Counted from the first letter of the stretch, positions 16,139 to 24,826 are shown. The stretch: 64,000 bases of DNA from Ewingella allii (GCF_044430645.1 NZ_JAWUDN010000002.1:248001-312000), one strand, 5' to 3'. The notes: generated by a model not told the origin, from the letters alone. Program-made: numbers and translations.

Positions 16139-17428
16139 TTATTGGTTGTAAGCGTTTTCGCCGTGGCTGTTTACGTCCAGACCTTCGCGCTCTTGTTCTT
16201 CAGGAACGCGCAGGCCAACCAGCACGTCTGCCACTTTGTAAGCAATGAAGGCAACCACGCCAGACCAAATCAGGGTCACGCCCACGCTCAACAGCTGGAT
16301 CCACACTTGGTGACCCATGGTCACGCCTTCTGCATAACCCACGCCACCCAGAGAGCTGGATGAGAACACGCCAGTCAGGATACAGCCAACGATGCCGCAC
16401 ACGCCGTGAACGCCAAACACGTCACAGGTGTCATCAACCTTGAGCCAATGTTTCAGCGTAACCACGCCCCACAGGCCAGCAACGCCGCCTACCAGACCAA
16501 TAATCAATGCACCGCCAACCCCTACGGTACCGCACGCCGGGGTGATAGCCACCAGACCCGCGATAGCACCGGAACTTGCGCCCAGCAGTGAAGGTTTGCC
16601 GCGCACCATCCACTCAACCAGCGTCCAAGACAGGATTGCACCCGCGGTCGCCATAACAGTGTTGAGGAAGGCCAAAGCTGCGATAGAGCTGGCTGCACTG
16701 GCAGAACCGGCGTTGAAGCCGAACCAGCCAACATACAGAATCGATGCACCAGTGAAGACCATTGGCAGGTTGTGCGGTTTGAAGGCTTCTTTGCCGAAAC
16801 CGGCACGTTTGCCCACCATGTATGCACCCACCAGGCCAGCAACGGCGGCGTTGATGTGTACAACGGTACCGCCCGCGAAGTCCAGCGCACCATCAGCCGC
16901 CAGGAAACCGCCCGCCCACACCATGTGTGCGATTGGCAGGTAAGAGAAGGTCAGCCAAATCACGGTGAAAATCAGGACAGCCGAGAAGCGCACGCGCTCT
17001 GCCAGGCCGCCCACCACCAGCGCCACGGTAATACAGGCGAAGGAGCATTGGAACGCCACGTGGATCAACTGTGAGAAGGTGCCGGTGACGGAATCAAGGC
17101 CGATGCCTTTCAGCATGACGTTGCTGAAGCCACCAAACACGGCATTGCCTTCGCTGAACGCGACGCTGTAGCCGTAAAGCATCCAGAGTACGCAAACCAG
17201 TGCGAAGGTCACGATGACCTGAGTCAGCATAGACAAGACGTTTTTGGAACGCAGTAAGCCGCCGTAAAATAGCGCCACGCCCGGCACCGTCATGAACAGT
17301 ACCAGCGCGGTACAGATCATCATGAAGGCGTTATCAGCGCCGTTAGCCACCGCAGGTGCAGCAGCCATGGCAATCGATGGCAACAGGGCAGTTGCACCAA
17401 GCCCCATCATCGCGAGAAGTTTTTTCAT
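16139..17428 (-). CDS. amtB: Ammonium transporter AmtB
   Basis: Ammonium channel of the Amt/Rh family, 429 residues, inner membrane. A cleavable signal peptide (MKKLLAMMGLGATALLPSIA-MA) is followed by 11 transmembrane helices. Typical sequence includes MTVPGVALFYGGLLRSKNVL near the N-terminus, HMVWAGG (first pore histidine region) and DVFGVHGVCGIVG (second pore histidine). The cytoplasmic C-terminal region ending LDVNSHGENAYNQ is the GlnK-interacting tail. It is 65 nt downstream of glnK and co-transcribed from the nitrogen-regulated sigma-54 promoter there, so it is expressed on ammonium limitation. Confidence 0.97.
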   Translation of the reverse strand: MKKLLAMMGLGATALLPSIAMAAAPAVANGADNAFMMICTALVLFMTVPGVALFYGGLLRSKNVLSMLTQVIVTFALVCVLWMLYGYSVAFSEGNAVFGGFSNVMLKGIGLDSVTGTFSQLIHVAFQCSFACITVALVVGGLAERVRFSAVLIFTVIWLTFSYLPIAHMVWAGGFLAADGALDFAGGTVVHINAAVAGLVGAYMVGKRAGFGKEAFKPHNLPMVFTGASILYVGWFGFNAGSASAASSIAALAFLNTVMATAGAILSWTLVEWMVRGKPSLLGASSGAIAGLVAITPACGTVGVGGALIIGLVGGVAGLWGVVTLKHWLKVDDTCDVFGVHGVCGIVGCILTGVFSSSSLGGVGYAEGVTMGHQVWIQLLSVGVTLIWSGVVAFIAYKVADVLVGLRVPEEQEREGLDVNSHGENAYNQ

Positions 17429-17493
17429 TGTTAACCCACCCCGTTTCTCAAAAACTGCTGTCTTAAAAAGTGATTAAAGTAATAAGGCCGAAA

Positions 17494-17832
17494 TTACAGT
17501 GCTGCTTCGTCGGTTTCGCCGGTACGGATGCGAATAACGCGTTGCAATTCAGCTACAAAAATTTTGCCATCGCCGATCTTGCCGGTGTAGGCCGCTTTGC
17601 TAATCACGTCGATCACTTCATCGAGCTGATCGTCGGCAATCGCAATATCGATTTTTACTTTTGGCAGGAAGTTAACGCTGTACTCCGCGCCGCGATATAA
17701 CTCTGCGTGTCCTTTCTGGCGACCGAAACCTTTGACTTCCGTCACGGTCAGGCCTTGAATTCCTACAGCTGACAGTGCTTCACGCACGTCTTCCAACTTA
17801 AAAGGTTTGATCACCACAGTAACCAGCTTCAT
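17494..17832 (-). CDS. glnK: PII signal protein GlnK
   Basis: PII family regulator, 112 residues, trimeric in the cytoplasm. The T-loop carries the uridylylation site Y51 in GAEYSVNF, with GFGRQKGH before it and the PII signature TGKIGDGKIFV near residue 83-93. Deuridylylated GlnK plugs AmtB when ammonium rises; ATP, ADP and 2-oxoglutarate tune this. It leads the glnK-amtB operon. Upstream on the minus strand is a consensus sigma-54 promoter (17895-17910) and an NtrC-like dyad (18015-18037), matching the known regulation in E. coli. Confidence 0.97.
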   Translation of the reverse strand: MKLVTVVIKPFKLEDVREALSAVGIQGLTVTEVKGFGRQKGHAELYRGAEYSVNFLPKVKIDIAIADDQLDEVIDVISKAAYTGKIGDGKIFVAELQRVIRIRTGETDEAAL

Positions 17833-17894
17833 GTTGCCACTCCTCGAATTAAGAGCCTGCCGCGAGAGGACTCTCGCCGATACGAAAGGGATAA

Positions 17895-17910
17895 AGCAAA
17901 GGCTGTGCCA
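17895..17910 (-). promoter_or_regulatory. Sigma-54 promoter of glnK-amtB
   Basis: Reads TGGCACAGCCTTTGCT on the minus strand, a full match to TGGCACN5TTGC with GG-to-GC spacing of 10. Transcription should start near 17884, giving a leader of about 50 nt. Confidence 0.9.
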
Positions 17911-18014
17911 GAGTTGTTTGCGAGCTGAGATCTGACGTTTTGTGGCTTAAAGACGGGATTTCGGAATAGTCGCAGCAGGTGCGAGGCTCAAAATGGTGCA
18001 AATAGACCAGCCTC

Positions 18015-18037
18015 TCGCGCACTGTTTAAGTGCGCGA
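18015..18037. promoter_or_regulatory. NtrC-type enhancer site upstream of glnK
   Basis: Perfect dyad TCGCGCACT-GTTTA-AGTGCGCGA. It contains GCAC-7 nt-GTGC, the core spacing of NtrC sites. Its centre lies about 140 bp upstream of the predicted sigma-54 start. A second, degenerate GCAC-containing region lies at about 17977-18000. Confidence 0.75.
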
Positions 18038-18137
18038 CGCTATTTTTCAGTGCAAGGGAAATTTGACCTAAAGAAAGGCTGCATGAAGTTGGTGCAACGG
18101 CAAAGGGCAAAGCTTGAGAAATAAGAGAGAAGAGAGG

Positions 18138-18168
18138 CGCGGTGACCCGAGGCCGTCAGGTCACCGCG
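18138..18168 (-). terminator. Terminator of mdlAB
   Basis: Perfect 10-bp stem CGCGGTGACC / GGTCACCGCG with an 11-nt loop, immediately after mdlB. The minus-strand sequence that follows is pyrimidine-rich (CCTCTCTTCTCTCTTATTTC) rather than a pure T-run. Confidence 0.7.
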
Positions 18169-18174
18169 AGAGGC

Positions 18175-19959
18175 TTAGCCGTTTTCAGCGACCGGCTGCT
18201 CGTGTTGCGAAGAGGCGAGCTCCTCGCCCACCAGCTGCAACTGATACATTTGATAATAACGGCCTTTTTCGGCTAACAGTTGGAGATGGTTACCCTGCTC
18301 CACCGCCTGCCCACGATGCAGCACCAGAATGTTATCGGCATCTACAATGGTGGAAAGACGGTGGGCGATGACTACCAGCGTGGTCTGCTGGCGAATAGCC
18401 CGCAGCGCGCGCTGAATCGCCTGTTCCGTGCCGGAGTCGATATTGGCGGTTGCCTCGTCAAGGATCAAAATTTCTGGCGCTTGCACCAGAACGCGCGCCA
18501 TGGCTAACAGCTGCTTCTGCCCCACCGACAAATTGTTCCCCTGCTCGCCGAGACGGGTGTTGATACCATCCGGCATCGCGCGTATCAGCGGCGCAAGCTG
18601 CACCACTTCCAACGCGTGCCACACCTGCTCCTCATCGATGTCGCGGCCCAACGTGACGTTGGCAAAAACCGATTCCGCCAGTACCACCGGGTCCTGCTGC
18701 ACCATGGCGATGCCTTTGCGCAAGCTGGTGTGGGAAAGCTCAGACAGCGGGCGACCGTCCACGCGGATCTCCCCCTGATTCACCGGGTAATAGCCCATCA
18801 GCAAGTTGGCTAAAGTGCTTTTACCACTGCCGGTGTGCCCAACCAGCGCAGCAAAGCCGCGCGAAGGCACCTGCAAGGAGATATTCTCCAGCACCCATTT
18901 ATCCGGGCGATAGGCGAAGCTGACATTACGAATATCAATCTCGCCGCTGCACAGCGGCTTGTCGTCGCTGCCGTACTGCTGCTGGGTACGATCCATCAAA
19001 TCAAAAATGCGCTCCCCGGCCACCACGGCTTGCTGGTAGATAGACTGCTGCGAGGTCAGCGCAATTAACGGCTCGTTTAAACGCCCAAGGTAGTTAATGA
19101 AGGCATAAAGCACGCCGACGCCAATGGTGCCTTCGGCGCTGAAACCGAATAACAGCAGCAGGCCGCAGAGGATCAGCGACGCGAACAGGCTCAGCAGCGG
19201 GCGCAGCAGGAAGCCTTCCAGCCGCAGCGTCTGCATGCGGGCGGCATAGTGGGACTGGCTGGCATTGGCCAAACGCTGCCCAAAGCGCTTCTGCTGGCGG
19301 AACTGCTGAATCACGCCCATGCCGTTAATGACTTCGTTAAAACCATCATTGATATCAGCCAGATAGCTACGAACACGCCTCACTACCGGCGTGCTGTACA
19401 CCTGATAGATAGCCATCACGATGAACACCGCCGGGAAGATACACGCGGCGATGGTTGCCAGCCGCCAGTCGAGGCTATACATGGCAATCAGCATGGCGCC
19501 AATCAGCGCCACGCTGCGCAGCACGGTTGACACCACGGTGACGTAGAGATCGCGGATCACCTCGGTATCGTTGGTGACGCGGGAGATCAACTGCCCCACC
19601 GGCTGAGTGTCGAAGGCGCTTAAGGGCTGGCGCAGGGCGGCGTCCATGACGTCGGTGCGCAGCCTCTGGACCACCCCCACCGCGGCGCGGTTAAACAGCA
19701 GCGCCTGATAGTAATGCAGGCCAGCGGCGAGGAATTGCAGCACGATAAAGGTTATCGCCAGCAGGCTGACCATGCCGAGCGGCAACTGGCCCTTCGCCAC
19801 GTAATTATCAATAAAGTAGCTGATGAGGATCGGCCCGAGCACTTCCGCACCCGCCGCCACCCACAGCATCAGCACGGCAATTGACAGGGGCTTGCTGTAA
19901 GGCTTGCCGTAGCTCAAAAGCCTTTTGAGCGTCGGCCAGCTTTTCTGAATTTTAATCAT
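18175..19959 (-). CDS. mdlB: ABC multidrug exporter half-transporter MdlB/SmdB
   Basis: ABC exporter subunit, 594 residues: six-helix membrane domain (about residues 20-310) then an ATPase domain. Walker A is GHTGSGKST, Walker B is LILDEATANID with the catalytic Glu present, and the H-loop is VIAHR. The signature is LSVGQKQ rather than LSGGQ. It partners MdlA, whose Walker B ends in Asp. The heterodimer should therefore have one consensus and one degenerate ATP site, as in other heterodimeric exporters. SmdAB of Serratia is known to export several drugs. The start ATG overlaps the mdlA end by 8 nt. The hairpin at 18138-18168 ends the operon. Confidence 0.95.
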   Translation of the reverse strand: MIKIQKSWPTLKRLLSYGKPYSKPLSIAVLMLWVAAGAEVLGPILISYFIDNYVAKGQLPLGMVSLLAITFIVLQFLAAGLHYYQALLFNRAAVGVVQRLRTDVMDAALRQPLSAFDTQPVGQLISRVTNDTEVIRDLYVTVVSTVLRSVALIGAMLIAMYSLDWRLATIAACIFPAVFIVMAIYQVYSTPVVRRVRSYLADINDGFNEVINGMGVIQQFRQQKRFGQRLANASQSHYAARMQTLRLEGFLLRPLLSLFASLILCGLLLLFGFSAEGTIGVGVLYAFINYLGRLNEPLIALTSQQSIYQQAVVAGERIFDLMDRTQQQYGSDDKPLCSGEIDIRNVSFAYRPDKWVLENISLQVPSRGFAALVGHTGSGKSTLANLLMGYYPVNQGEIRVDGRPLSELSHTSLRKGIAMVQQDPVVLAESVFANVTLGRDIDEEQVWHALEVVQLAPLIRAMPDGINTRLGEQGNNLSVGQKQLLAMARVLVQAPEILILDEATANIDSGTEQAIQRALRAIRQQTTLVVIAHRLSTIVDADNILVLHRGQAVEQGNHLQLLAEKGRYYQMYQLQLVGEELASSQHEQPVAENG

Positions 19960-21769
19960 GTTTTATGTCAACCAAACTCGGGGGTTGTTGATCCACAGGA
20001 AGGTCATCCACCGGGAGATCGTCCGCAGGAACGTCGTCCAGCGCGGCCTCCAACTGCTGATAGCGATACATTTCGCGATACCAGCCGGGCCTTGAGGAGA
20101 GCTGCTCATGGTTGCCGCGTTCGGCGACGGTGCCATTGCTGAACACCAGAATTTCGCTGGCATCCACCAGCGCAGACAGGCGATGCGCGCTGATGATCAC
20201 CGTGCGATCGCTGCCCCAGGTCCGCAAGTTATGCAGAATTTGGTGCTCGGTGCGGCCATCGACGGCGGAAAGCGCATCATCCAAAATCAGGATCTCAGCC
20301 TGTAACAGCAAGGCGCGAGCAATGGAGATACGCTGCTTCTGACCGCCAGACAGCATCACGCCGCGCTCGCCCACTTCCGTTTCGTAGCCCTGCGGCAGAC
20401 GCAAAATATCTTCATGGACGCTGGCTAAACGCGCGGCCTCTTCAATCTCCTGCTGGGTCGCATCAGGGCGGCCTAGCGCGATGTTCTGCGCCACGGTGTC
20501 GGAGAATAAGAACGGCGTCTGGCTGACCACCGCCATGCGCCCGCGCCAGTCGTCCAGTTGGATCTCCGTCAGCGGCAGGCCGTGGAACTGAATGTCACCC
20601 TGCGTGATGTCGAACTGGCGCTGAATCAGAGCCAGCAAGGTGCTTTTGCCTGAACCCGTCGGGCCACACAGCCCCAGCATCTGGCCCGGCTTGAGCACAA
20701 AGTCGACGGCGTGCAGCGCTGGCTGGCTGTTTTCCGGATAGCGGAAATCATCAATCTTGACCTCCAGCGTGCCACGCCCGGCAGGCAGAGGCGTTTTGCC
20801 ATCCACCACGCTCGGCGCTTCTTGCAATAAGCTGCGAATACGGCTGTAGGCGGCACTTCCGCGCTCAACGATGTTGAACATCCACGCCAGCGCCAGCATG
20901 GGCCAAATCATCAGGCCAAGGTACATCACAAAGCTGGTGAGCTGGCCCAGCGTCAGGTGGTCATGCACCACCATCCAGCTGCCGCCGCCAATCGCCAGCA
21001 TGTTGGCCATACCGATGGCGACATAAATCGTCGGGTCGAAACGGGCATCCACCCGCGCGACGTGCATATTCTTCACGCCGGTATCCGCGGCGACGTCGGC
21101 AAACTGCGAAGATTGGTGATTCTCAAGGCCGAAGGCTTTGATCATGCGAATACTGGTCAGGCTCTCTTGCGCCTGATCGTTCAGGGAAGAGAATGCGGCC
21201 TGCGCGGTTTTAAAGCGCTGATGCAGCTGGTCGCCATAGCGCTTGATAACAATCGCCATGATAGGCATCGGCACCAGCGACAGCAGCGTCAGCTCCCAGC
21301 TGATTTGCGTCGCCATGACAATCAACACCGCCAGCCCCATCACCAATGAATCCACCAGCGTCAGCACCCCTTCACCGGCGGCAAACACCACGCGGTCGAC
21401 GTCATTGGTGGCGCGCGCGATCAGGTCGCCGGTGCGATGGCGCAGATAAAACGCCGGATGTTGGCGACTCAGCTGCTTGAAGAAGTTCTGGCGTAGCTCC
21501 ACCGCCAGCTGATAAGAGGCGCCGAACAGCAGCACGCGCCAGACATAGCGCAGCAGGTACACCAAAATGGCGGTGCCCAGCATCAGACCCAACCAGGCGA
21601 ATAAGACGCCGGAGGTCATCTGTTTTGAGGTCACGCCATCAATGACGATTCCAACCAATTTGGGCGGCAGCAGCTGCAAAATAGCGATAATAATCAGCAA
21701 TGCCACGGCCCCGAGGTAACGTCGCCACTCGCGGCGGAAATACCAACCCAGTTGAGCAAAGAGTCTCAC
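19952..21769 (-). CDS. mdlA: ABC multidrug exporter half-transporter MdlA/SmdA
   Basis: ABC exporter subunit of 605 residues (E. coli MdlA has 590). N-terminal six-helix domain, then ATPase with Walker A GPTGSGKST, signature LSGGQKQR, Walker B LILDDALSAVD and H-loop SAHR. The residue after the Walker B Asp is Asp, not the catalytic Glu; E. coli MdlA is the same from memory, so this is a family trait, not damage. The extra length is an acidic C-terminal tail with repeated DDLPVDDLPVDQ units encoded by 15-nt repeats. First gene of mdlAB; decR lies upstream on the same strand after 125 nt. Confidence 0.95.
   Translation of the reverse strand: MRLFAQLGWYFRREWRRYLGAVALLIIIAILQLLPPKLVGIVIDGVTSKQMTSGVLFAWLGLMLGTAILVYLLRYVWRVLLFGASYQLAVELRQNFFKQLSRQHPAFYLRHRTGDLIARATNDVDRVVFAAGEGVLTLVDSLVMGLAVLIVMATQISWELTLLSLVPMPIMAIVIKRYGDQLHQRFKTAQAAFSSLNDQAQESLTSIRMIKAFGLENHQSSQFADVAADTGVKNMHVARVDARFDPTIYVAIGMANMLAIGGGSWMVVHDHLTLGQLTSFVMYLGLMIWPMLALAWMFNIVERGSAAYSRIRSLLQEAPSVVDGKTPLPAGRGTLEVKIDDFRYPENSQPALHAVDFVLKPGQMLGLCGPTGSGKSTLLALIQRQFDITQGDIQFHGLPLTEIQLDDWRGRMAVVSQTPFLFSDTVAQNIALGRPDATQQEIEEAARLASVHEDILRLPQGYETEVGERGVMLSGGQKQRISIARALLLQAEILILDDALSAVDGRTEHQILHNLRTWGSDRTVIISAHRLSALVDASEILVFSNGTVAERGNHEQLSSRPGWYREMYRYQQLEAALDDVPADDLPVDDLPVDQQPPSLVDIKHD
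19991..20035. repeat. Three imperfect 15-bp repeats in the mdlA 3' end
   Basis: Periodic ATCCACAGGAAGGTC, ATCCACCGGGAGATC, GTCCGCAGGAACGTC on the plus strand. They encode the DDVPA/DDLPV/DDLPV run of the MdlA tail. The repeats keep the reading frame. Confidence 0.7.
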
Positions 21770-21894
21770 GCAGATTTATCCATATTCTTAAGATTTTTAT
21801 TATCAAGCAGCGGCAAGAATACCATCCTTAACATGCCAAACAGATGAAACTTTTTTCAAACTGGCCCTAACGCCTCGCCAGCGAAAGCGCCATG

Positions 21895-22350
21895 TTACAG
21901 CGGCAGCTCGGTGGTGGATTTAATCCGCTCCATCGCGAAACTCGAAGTCACGTCGATCAATCCCGGTACACCGTTTACCAGACGTTTGTAAAAGCTGTCG
22001 TAGCTTTTCATGTCGGCCACCTGCACTTGCAGCAAATAGTCATACTCTCCGGCCATGCGGTAAAAGCCCAGCACTTCGGGTAATGCTGCCACTTGATCGA
22101 CAAAATGTTGGTACCAATCGCTGCTGTGGTGCTGAGTTTTTATCAGTACGAAGGCCGTGAGATCCAGCCCCAGCTTTTCGTTATCCAGCAACGCCACCCT
22201 GCCGCGAATAATACCCTCATCCTCGAGACGCTTGAGGCGTTTCCAGCAAGGCGTGGTGGTCAGGTTCACTGCCTCGGCCAGCACGTTGATGGACTGGGTG
22301 CAGTCCTGTTGCAGCATCGACAGCAGCTTGCGGTCAATTTTATCTACCAA
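21895..22350 (-). CDS. decR: Lrp/AsnC-family regulator DecR (YbaO)
   Basis: Lrp-family protein of 151 residues. N-terminal HTH (MVDKIDRKLLSMLQQDCTQS and the following TTTPCWKRLKRLEDEGII) and C-terminal RAM domain (EVLGFYRMAGEYDYLLQVQV). E. coli DecR responds to cysteine and activates cysteine detoxification genes. Here it is divergent from a cysteine desulfhydrase gene across 123 nt that contain two similar dyads (22362-22378 and 22402-22419), probable DecR operators. This layout is also that of Salmonella ybaO-cdsH. Sure of family, fairly sure of the orthology. Confidence 0.92.
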   Translation of the reverse strand: MVDKIDRKLLSMLQQDCTQSINVLAEAVNLTTTPCWKRLKRLEDEGIIRGRVALLDNEKLGLDLTAFVLIKTQHHSSDWYQHFVDQVAALPEVLGFYRMAGEYDYLLQVQVADMKSYDSFYKRLVNGVPGLIDVTSSFAMERIKSTTELPL

Positions 22351-22361
22351 TTCGCCCCCCT

Positions 22362-22419
22362 AGAGAAAATCATTCTCTTTAGGTCATCATTTATGGGTTA
22401 AAGAGTAACTTATTTCTCT
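22362..22419. promoter_or_regulatory. Paired dyads between decR and cdsH, candidate DecR operators
   Basis: AGAGAA-AATCA-TTCTCT at 22362-22378 is a perfect dyad. AGAGTAACTTATTTCTCT at 22402-22419 shares both ends. Their centres are about 40 bp apart, near four helical turns, as expected for an Lrp-type octamer. The first site lies 12 nt from the decR start. Factor assignment is inferred from position. Confidence 0.55.
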
Positions 22420-22473
22420 GCACAATGCGTTAATCTAAGCGCAATCAACATCTCTTTGCCGACGGACTTCATC

Positions 22474-23517
22474 ATGACTAATGCTTGGGTAAATCACGCC
22501 ATAAAAGAAATCGACGCCGACTTCCAGCGCTCAGCCGATACCCACTTAATGCGCCTGAGCCTCAGCGATTTCCCCGGCATCGCGCTCTATCTGAAAGATG
22601 AAAGCACCCATCCTTCGGGCAGTTTGAAGCACCGTCTGGCGCGTTCGCTATTTTTGTACGGGCTGTGCAACGGCTGGATCCGCGAAAATACGCCGATCAT
22701 TGAAGCCTCTTCTGGCAGCACCGCCATTTCGGAAGCCTATTTTGCACGTTTACTCGGCCTACCCTTTATCGCAGTTATGCCATCCTGCACCGCGCCGCGC
22801 AAAATTCAGCAAATTGAGTTCTACGGCGGGCGCTGCCACTTCGTGGAAAATTCGAGCCAGATCTACGCCGCCTCCGAGCAGTTAGCGCGTGAAATGAACG
22901 GCCACTATATGGATCAGTTCACCTACGCCGAGCGAGCCACCGACTGGCGCGGCAACAACAATATTGCCGACAGCATCTTCCGCCAGATGTCGCTGGAGCC
23001 TAATCCGGTGCCGCGTTATCTGGTGATGAGCGCCGGGACCGGCGGCACCTCCGCCACGCTGGGCCGCTATATTCGCTATCAGGGTTACGACACTGAACTG
23101 GTGGTCGTTGATCCGGAAAACTCGGTTTTCTACGACTATTACCAGCAGCGCGACCCGAGCGTCACCGCGCAGTGCAGCAGCAAAATCGAAGGAATTGGCC
23201 GACCGCGCGCCGAGCCGTCCTTCATTCCGAGCGTTATCGATAGCATGATGCGCGTGCCCGACGCCGCCAGCGTGGCGACCGTACAGTGGCTGGAGGTGGT
23301 GCTGGGGCGCAAAGTTGGCGGCTCGACCGGCACCAACGTCTGGGGCGCGCTGCAATTGGCGAAACAGATGCGCGAGAAAGGCGAAACCGGCTCCATCGTC
23401 ACCCTGTTGTGCGACAGCGGCGAACGCTACCTGAATACCTATTTCGACACGGAATGGGTGGCGGCAAATATCGGTGATATCAGCCACTACAGCGCGCAGC
23501 TGGCGGGAATTCGCTGA
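22474..23517 (+). CDS. cdsH: L-cysteine desulfhydrase, PLP-dependent (CdsH type)
   Basis: Fold-type II PLP enzyme of the cysteine synthase family, 347 residues. The Schiff-base lysine is K52 in HPSGSLKHR, the substrate loop is SSGSTAIS, and the phosphate-binding loop is SAGTGGTSATLGRY. Salmonella CdsH, encoded beside ybaO, degrades cysteine to pyruvate, sulfide and ammonia. Position and divergence from decR support the same role here. I chose the ATG at 22474 (MTNAWVNHAIKEI) over a TTG at 22456. A cysteine synthase-like activity cannot be excluded from sequence alone. Confidence 0.85.
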   Translation: MTNAWVNHAIKEIDADFQRSADTHLMRLSLSDFPGIALYLKDESTHPSGSLKHRLARSLFLYGLCNGWIRENTPIIEASSGSTAISEAYFARLLGLPFIAVMPSCTAPRKIQQIEFYGGRCHFVENSSQIYAASEQLAREMNGHYMDQFTYAERATDWRGNNNIADSIFRQMSLEPNPVPRYLVMSAGTGGTSATLGRYIRYQGYDTELVVVDPENSVFYDYYQQRDPSVTAQCSSKIEGIGRPRAEPSFIPSVIDSMMRVPDAASVATVQWLEVVLGRKVGGSTGTNVWGALQLAKQMREKGETGSIVTLLCDSGERYLNTYFDTEWVAANIGDISHYSAQLAGIR

Positions 23518-23534
23518 GTTTGTTCAAAAGTGAA

Positions 23535-23561
23535 AAGGCGACCTGAGGTCGCCTTTTTTTG
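23535..23561 (+). terminator. Terminator after cdsH
   Basis: AAGGCGACC-TGA-GGTCGCCTT hairpin followed by TTTTTT; sits between convergent genes. Confidence 0.9.
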
Positions 23562-23586
23562 TATCAACGTCTTGTGAATTAGACGA

Positions 23587-24693
23587 TTAACGCTCTTCTA
23601 ACGGATAGCTGCGGAAGCTCCACAAACCCATGGTTTTCAGCGCGTCGCGGTAAATCCCCTGCTTATCCCCCTGAGAAACGCTTTGCATTTCAGCCAGCGG
23701 CTTGTCGATGGCGGCCACCGAAACATACTGAATATCGCGCGGGCCGGTTTCCCAGCTGGCGATGGTGAACAGAGCCTGCGAGCGGCGCACGTGGCTACCT
23801 GAGCTGACAATCACGGCATGTTTAATGCGATGCTTAGCCAAGGCGTAACGGCTGAACAGCGCGTTTTCCACCGTCGAGCGGGCAAAGTTGTCCTGATAGA
23901 TGCGTTTGCTGTCGACGCCCTTCTCCACCAGCCACTGCGCCATCAGTTTGCCTTCGGTTTGGTGGTTCTGCGGCACACCGCCGGTGACCACGATCATCGC
24001 ATCAGGCAGCTGTTTGGCGAGTTCCAGCGTTTTCTCCAGGCGCTGGATGAGGATTTTATTCATCGAGCCATCTGGGTCCAGCGCATAACCCAGCGTCACG
24101 ATTGCCGTCGGCCCGGTGAAGGATTTGGCTTCGTCAGCCGGCAGATGGTCGCGCAGCGGCATGGTAGTGACGTGGTCGATCACCGCGAACACTTTCTTCA
24201 GTTGGTCCACGCGGCCCGGATTCAGCTGCTGCAACGCGGCGAGCTGGGCGTCGGTTCCGGCAGTGTCACCTTTGAAACGATCCCACGCCGCGATGTAACT
24301 GTGGGCGTCAACGTCGTCTGGCGCGATGTCCAAAATCTGTTTATACAGGCCCAAGGCTTTATCCACATTGTTGTTATAGATGTACGCGCTGGCGGTGCTG
24401 AACAGCAGATCGGCACGGTAAGGCTCTAACTTACTGGCCTGTTGCAGCCTGTCGGCGACAATTTCCATATTGGTTGGCAGCTTGCCGGTAAAGCCAGCGT
24501 CGGACACGCGTGCCGGAGATTTAAACGCCGTCAGCGCATCTTGAATCAGAAAATCAACGGTTTGGCGTTCGGAAATATATTGTTGGTAATCAGCCTGTGG
24601 CTGAACGGTATCGATGGCCCTGGCGGACACGTTGGCAGAAATCAAAAAAGCTAAAGCAAGAGCAACGCGGGTTACTCGTGGAGTAGTGATCAT
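23587..24693 (-). CDS. ElyC/SanA/YdcF family (DUF218) protein with N-terminal helical repeats
   Basis: Exported protein of 368 residues: signal peptide (MITTPRVTRVALALAFLISA, cleavage near ANVSARA), a helical region with TPR-like units at about residues 75-165 (ASAYIYNNNVDKALGLYKQI, APDDVDAHSYIAAWDRFKGD), then a DUF218 domain at about 190-350. DUF218 hallmarks are IVTLGYALDPDG, VVTGGVPQ...TEGKLMAQWL, the NFARSTVENALFS block and VSSGSHVRRSQALF. Relatives ElyC and SanA affect cell-envelope polysaccharide or vancomycin barrier function, but the reaction is unknown. Monocistronic, convergent with cdsH. The precise gene has no E. coli K-12 name that I recognise. Confidence 0.82.
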   Translation of the reverse strand: MITTPRVTRVALALAFLISANVSARAIDTVQPQADYQQYISERQTVDFLIQDALTAFKSPARVSDAGFTGKLPTNMEIVADRLQQASKLEPYRADLLFSTASAYIYNNNVDKALGLYKQILDIAPDDVDAHSYIAAWDRFKGDTAGTDAQLAALQQLNPGRVDQLKKVFAVIDHVTTMPLRDHLPADEAKSFTGPTAIVTLGYALDPDGSMNKILIQRLEKTLELAKQLPDAMIVVTGGVPQNHQTEGKLMAQWLVEKGVDSKRIYQDNFARSTVENALFSRYALAKHRIKHAVIVSSGSHVRRSQALFTIASWETGPRDIQYVSVAAIDKPLAEMQSVSQGDKQGIYRDALKTMGLWSFRSYPLEER

Positions 24694-24826
24694 TATTTTA
24701 TCCTTAAAAGGTTAACTACCTGTCTGGACTATAAATAAAAGCGAAAACAAGAAAAAGACGCGTGGCGGAGAATGGGCGAACTATATGAAAGTCATATGAC
24801 AGTTTTGTGACAGATGCACGCTAGGC

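Noticed and set aside
17977..18000. Second NtrC site upstream of glnK
   Set aside because: GCAC/GTGC halves are present but with wrong spacing for a standard dyad; only noted as degenerate.
20140..20300. Missing catalytic Glu in MdlA read as a damaging mutation
   Set aside because: The same Asp is normal for MdlA of heterodimeric exporters; the reading frame and all other motifs are intact.
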